From assembly GCA_035472475.1 (NCBI GenBank), contig DATIPA010000122.1:1-64000 (forward strand): DNA of 64,000 nt, read 5' to 3'. Made by a program: the position numbers and the translations under genes. This stretch comes from JAFAXD01 sp035472475. Its GTDB lineage: Bacteria > Pseudomonadota > Alphaproteobacteria > Rhizobiales > Xanthobacteraceae. Below are positions 60,803-64,000 of the stretch, one piece after another (the stretch's first letter is position 1; each line of letters starts with the position of its first letter). A model generated the notes under the pieces. It ran no database searches, was not told the origin of the DNA, and was given only the letters and a program-made list of their open reading frames with translations.

Positions 60803-62394
60803 CCCGCGAACGTGTCTATCTGTTCGACACCACGCTGCGCGACGGGGCGCAGACGAACGGCGTAGATTTCACGCTCGCCGACAAGCTCGCCATCGCCGGC
60901 ATGCTCGACAAGCTTGGCATCGACTATGTGGAGGGCGGCTATCCGGGCGCCAACCCGATCGATACCGAACTATTCGGGCAGGATCGCAAGCTCGCAACCA
61001 CATTCACCGCCTTCGGCATGACGCGCCGGCCGGGACGGTCTACCTCGAACGACCCCGGTCTGGCCGCGCTGCTCGAGGCCAATGCCGACGCGATCTGCTT
61101 TGTCGCCAAGTCCTCGGACTATCAAGTCCGTGTTGCGCTCGAGACCACACCGGACGAGAACATCGCCTCCATTCGCGACAGCGTGCGCGCCGCCCGTGCC
61201 AAGGGCCGCGAAGTGCTGCTCGATTGCGAGCATTTCTTCGACGGCTACAAGTCAAACCCGCAATTCGCGCTGGCGTGCGCGCGCGCCGCCTATGACGCAG
61301 GCGCCCGCTGGGTGGTGCTGTGCGACACCAACGGGGGTGCGCTCCCGCACGAGGTCGAGGCCATCGTGCGCGACGTGGTCAAAGCGATTCCTGGCGACCA
61401 TGTCGGCATTCACGCGCACAACGACACCGAACAGGCGGTGGCAAACTCGCTCGCCGCGGTGCGCGCCGGCGCGCGCCAGATTCAGGGCACGCTCAACGGA
61501 CTCGGCGAACGCTGCGGCAACGCTAACCTGGTGTCCATCATTCCGACCCTGAAGCTCAAGCCCGAGTACGCGGAGCGCTTTGACATCGGCGTATCAAACG
61601 AAGGCCTCAAGACGCTGACGCATGTGTCGCACGCGCTCGACGAACTGCTCAACCGCGCGTCCGACCGCCACGCGCCCTATGTGGGGGAAAGCGCGTTCGC
61701 TACCAAGGCCGGCATCCACGCCTCCGCCATCGTCAAGGATCCGGCAACCTACGAGCACGTCGCGCCCGAGGCCGTCGGCAACCGCCGCAAGCTTCTGGTG
61801 TCCGACCAGGCGGGTCGCTCGAATGTCCTCGCCGAGCTCGATCGCATCGGGATCAAGGTCGACAAGGATGACGCCCGCGTGGTGCGTTTGCTCGACGAGG
61901 TCAAGGAGCGCGAAGCGGCGGGTTTCGCCTACGAGGCGGCCGATGCGTCGTTCGAGCTGCTGGCCCGCCGGATGCTCGGCACGGTTCCAGACTATTTCGG
62001 CGTGGAGACGTTCGACGTGCGGGTCGAGCAGCGGTTCAGCGCCAAAGGCGAGCGCCAGACCGTGACCATGGCGGTGGTCAAAGTGAAGGTCGGCAACGAA
62101 CACCTGATTTCCGCCGCGGAAGGCAACGGCCCGGTCAACGCGCTCGATCTCGCGCTCCGCAAGGATCTGGGCAAATTCCAGCCCTACATCGCGGGCCTCG
62201 AATTGACCGACTATCGCGTACGTATCCTCAATGGTGGGTCCGGCGCGGTGACGCGGGTGCTAATCGAAAGCCGCGATGAAAGCGGCGAGCACTGGACCAC
62301 GGTCGGCGTGTCGCCGAATATCATCGAAGCATCGTTCCAGGCGCTGATGGATTCGATCGTGTTCAAGCTCGTCCGATCGGGCGCGCCGGCCTGA
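60799..62394 (+). CDS. cimA: (R)-citramalate synthase
   Basis: A 531-residue enzyme joining pyruvate and acetyl-CoA to citramalate, a route to isoleucine via 2-oxobutyrate. The HMGL-like barrel opens VYLFDTTLRDGAQTNGVDFTLADKL, and GIHAHNDTEQAVANSLAAVRAGA contains the metal histidines. The C-terminal LeuA-like allosteric domain (about 400-520) suggests feedback control by isoleucine. FDTTLRDGAQTNGV and VEGGYPGANP separate CimA from 2-isopropylmalate synthase. The start overlaps the GNAT stop codon. Confidence 0.92.
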   Translation: MTRERVYLFDTTLRDGAQTNGVDFTLADKLAIAGMLDKLGIDYVEGGYPGANPIDTELFGQDRKLATTFTAFGMTRRPGRSTSNDPGLAALLEANADAICFVAKSSDYQVRVALETTPDENIASIRDSVRAARAKGREVLLDCEHFFDGYKSNPQFALACARAAYDAGARWVVLCDTNGGALPHEVEAIVRDVVKAIPGDHVGIHAHNDTEQAVANSLAAVRAGARQIQGTLNGLGERCGNANLVSIIPTLKLKPEYAERFDIGVSNEGLKTLTHVSHALDELLNRASDRHAPYVGESAFATKAGIHASAIVKDPATYEHVAPEAVGNRRKLLVSDQAGRSNVLAELDRIGIKVDKDDARVVRLLDEVKEREAAGFAYEAADASFELLARRMLGTVPDYFGVETFDVRVEQRFSAKGERQTVTMAVVKVKVGNEHLISAAEGNGPVNALDLALRKDLGKFQPYIAGLELTDYRVRILNGGSGAVTRVLIESRDESGEHWTTVGVSPNIIEASFQALMDSIVFKLVRSGAPA

Positions 62395-62431
62395 GGGCGA
62401 GCTCGCGCTGGGGCAGACACGGGGATCGACC

Positions 62432-63139
62432 ATGACAACCACGGCCCAATCGTTCGACATCCTGCGCCGGGTTACGACCGCGACCATCACCACGATGCTG
62501 CTCAAGAAGGGGATCCGCCGGTGCTGGATGAGCGGCCCAATGCCGTTGACGCCCGGTGGCGAGCGGTTGGTCGGGCCGGCCTTCACGCTGCGCTTCGTTC
62601 CGGCGCGCGAGGATCTCGCGACCCCGGAGAGCTGGGGCAATCCGATCTCGACCCGCGCTGCGATCGAGGACATGCCGGCCGGCTGCGTTGCAGTCGCCGA
62701 CGCCATGGGCGTGACCAGTGCCGGCATTTTCGGCGACATTCTCACCGCCCGGATGATGAAGCGCGGCGTCACAGCGCTCGTCACCGACGGGGCCGTGCGC
62801 GACAAGGCGGGCGTACTGGCGTCGCGCCTACCGGTCTGGTGCGCGGGGGTCGCTGCGCCCGCATCGGTCAACGGACTGACCTTCGTTGGCTGGCAGCAAC
62901 CGATCGCGTGCGGTGGCTGCGCAATCTTCCCGGGCGACGTCATTGTGCTCGATGACGACGGCGCCGTCGTCATTCCGCAGAACCTCGTCGAATTCGTCGC
63001 GCACGAGGGTGCCGAGCACGAACTTTATGAGAGCTGGGTCGTGAGCGAAGTGGAACGTGGCGCAAAATTGCCGGGCCTCTATCCGCCCAACGAGGACGCC
63101 AAGGCGCGCTACGCGGCCTGGCGCAAGCAGCATAACTAG
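62432..63139 (+). CDS. RraA-like protein
   Basis: A 235-residue protein of the RraA / HMG-aldolase-like family. The core AGCVAVADAMGVTSAGIFGDILTARMMKRGVTALVTDGAVRD contains the metal/ligand region, and IACGGCAIFPGDVIVLDDDGAVVIP is the family's second motif. Members include RNase E inhibitors and class II aldolases for 4-hydroxy-4-methyl-2-oxoglutarate. In this clade many act on small oxo-acids. It follows cimA 37 bp later and may share its transcript. Confidence 0.85.
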   Translation: MTTTAQSFDILRRVTTATITTMLLKKGIRRCWMSGPMPLTPGGERLVGPAFTLRFVPAREDLATPESWGNPISTRAAIEDMPAGCVAVADAMGVTSAGIFGDILTARMMKRGVTALVTDGAVRDKAGVLASRLPVWCAGVAAPASVNGLTFVGWQQPIACGGCAIFPGDVIVLDDDGAVVIPQNLVEFVAHEGAEHELYESWVVSEVERGAKLPGLYPPNEDAKARYAAWRKQHN

Positions 63140-63182
63140 GCCGCCGCGATTGCGGCACGAGGTCAAGCTCACACACGCCCCA

Positions 63183-63977
63183 ATGTTCTTCATCCTTTCG
63201 AAGACGCTCGCATTTTTCACGTTACCGTCGAGTCTCCTGATCATGCTGGCAATAGCCGGCACCGTGCTCCTGTTCACGCGTTTTGCACGCATCGGACGCA
63301 CGTTCCTCTTGGTTAGCATGCTGGGGTTTGTGGTCTTCGGATTCTCGCCTCTCGGCAAAGTGCTGTTCTGGATGCTGGAAAACCGCTTTCCAGCCTGGAA
63401 CGCGACGTCGGGTGCGCCGACGGGCTTCATCATTCTGGGGGGCTCGGTTGATCCCGCCATCTCAGCAGCGCACGGTGAGGTGGCGATCACGGACTCGTTT
63501 GAGCGGCTGGCTGTCGTGCCCGAGCTTATTAAGCGCTACCCCGGGACGCGGATCATTTTCACCGGCGGCAACGGCACCCTGTTCGGTGGAGGATCGGAGG
63601 CTACCTACGTGGAACAATTGTTGGCCCGCTTCGGCGTCGCGTCGGGGCGTGTGGAGTTTGAGGGTCAATCCCGTAACACGCTGGAGAATGCGCAGCTCAG
63701 CAAGATCCTCGCGGCGCCTAAAGCCGGTGAACGCTGGGTGGTAGTGACCTCCGCGTATCATATGCCGCGCGCGATGGCCGCGTTCCGGAGCGCCGATTTC
63801 GAGGTCGAGGCGTTTCCGGTCGACTGGCAACTTGCCGACCGCAGTGAACTTTATTGGCCGCAACCGTCGATCGTCGAGGGGTTGGCGTTTACCGACCGGA
63901 CAGCGCGCGAGTTCATTGGGCTCGCGGTCTACCGGTTGACCGGCCGGTCCCGCGAGTGGCTGCCTGGTCCCCGCTGA
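63183..63977 (+). CDS. YdcF-like DUF218 membrane protein
   Basis: A 264-residue protein with two N-terminal helices (about 7-25 and 39-56) and a periplasmic DUF218 domain: TGFIILGGSVDP, TRIIFTGGNG, EGQSRNTLENA and VTSAYHMPRAMAAF. This family includes SanA and ElyC, which are linked to envelope and peptidoglycan homeostasis. I used the ATG at 63183; the frame extends upstream through shadow sequence. It begins 43 bp after the RraA-like gene. Confidence 0.88.
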   Translation: MFFILSKTLAFFTLPSSLLIMLAIAGTVLLFTRFARIGRTFLLVSMLGFVVFGFSPLGKVLFWMLENRFPAWNATSGAPTGFIILGGSVDPAISAAHGEVAITDSFERLAVVPELIKRYPGTRIIFTGGNGTLFGGGSEATYVEQLLARFGVASGRVEFEGQSRNTLENAQLSKILAAPKAGERWVVVTSAYHMPRAMAAFRSADFEVEAFPVDWQLADRSELYWPQPSIVEGLAFTDRTAREFIGLAVYRLTGRSREWLPGPR

Positions 63978-64000
63978 AGCCCACAGGCTTCCACTTCGCG

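Noticed and set aside
1..64000. CRISPR arrays, prophage genes, integrase with att sites, or replication origins
   Set aside because: No regularly spaced repeat-spacer unit, phage structural gene, integrase, or repABC/dnaA-box cluster was seen.

Overview
This window (about 64 kb, high GC) reads as ordinary chromosome of an alphaproteobacterium, most likely a Hyphomicrobiales member near Bradyrhizobium, Rhodoplanes or Pseudolabrys. That placement is my inference. It rests on the many small exported proteins of the kind common in that group, the abundance of Bug-, TRAP- and ABC-type solute-binding proteins, type II DAHP synthase, glutamine-dependent NAD synthase, the rpiA-DUF2059-gor cluster, and CTAG-bounded palindromic intergenic repeats. 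I see no rRNA, CRISPR array, phage, plasmid functions or intact insertion sequence. One tRNA (Val-CAC) is present.

Layout. 0-4 kb: a MetE-like methyltransferase diverges from an NCS1 permease and a NicX-like ring-cleavage enzyme. 4.2-8.6 kb: a sulfur block, with a TauE/SafE permease, CysD, and an unusual CysN-CysH fusion; the two transcription units share a 56-bp operator-like box in opposite orientations. 8.9-15 kb: an RND efflux pump with its adaptor, an orphan binding protein and small membrane proteins. 15-18.3 kb: small exported proteins, ClpS, a PRC-barrel protein, and a cytochrome b561 plus molybdopterin oxidoreductase pair. 18.3-21.9 kb: a complete TRAP transporter between inverted copies of a dispersed repeat. 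21.9-27.4 kb: five tightly packed minus-strand genes (DUF2064 protein, radical SAM/SPASM protein, GT2 glycosyltransferase, nucleoside phosphorylase, large membrane protein) that look like an uncharacterised glycoconjugate pathway. 27.5-36.8 kb: a second MetE-like protein, D-erythronate dehydrogenase, CAP, RidA, ABC transporter remnants, exported proteins, an amidase and an MBL hydrolase. 36.8-48.2 kb: a frameshifted small membrane gene, PepN, a lytic transglycosylase, several small exported proteins, tRNA-Val, Gph, and rpiA-DUF2059-gor. 48.2-58.7 kb: a cluster of palindromic repeats, AroG, a beta-propeller protein, NadE, a Bug protein, a DMT exporter, MaiA, a hybrid histidine kinase and more palindromes. 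58.9-64 kb: cysS-GNAT-cimA, then an RraA-like protein and a YdcF-like protein.

The most unusual items are the CysN-CysH fusion, which puts APS synthesis and APS reduction on one chain, with its mirrored operator boxes; the radical SAM/phosphorylase/glycosyltransferase operon; three candidate small RNAs, two of which share a core and have covarying terminator stems; four helically phased TTACNGNAA repeats; and two families of CTAG-bounded palindromes, one of which lies inside the 5' end of a histidine kinase reading frame.
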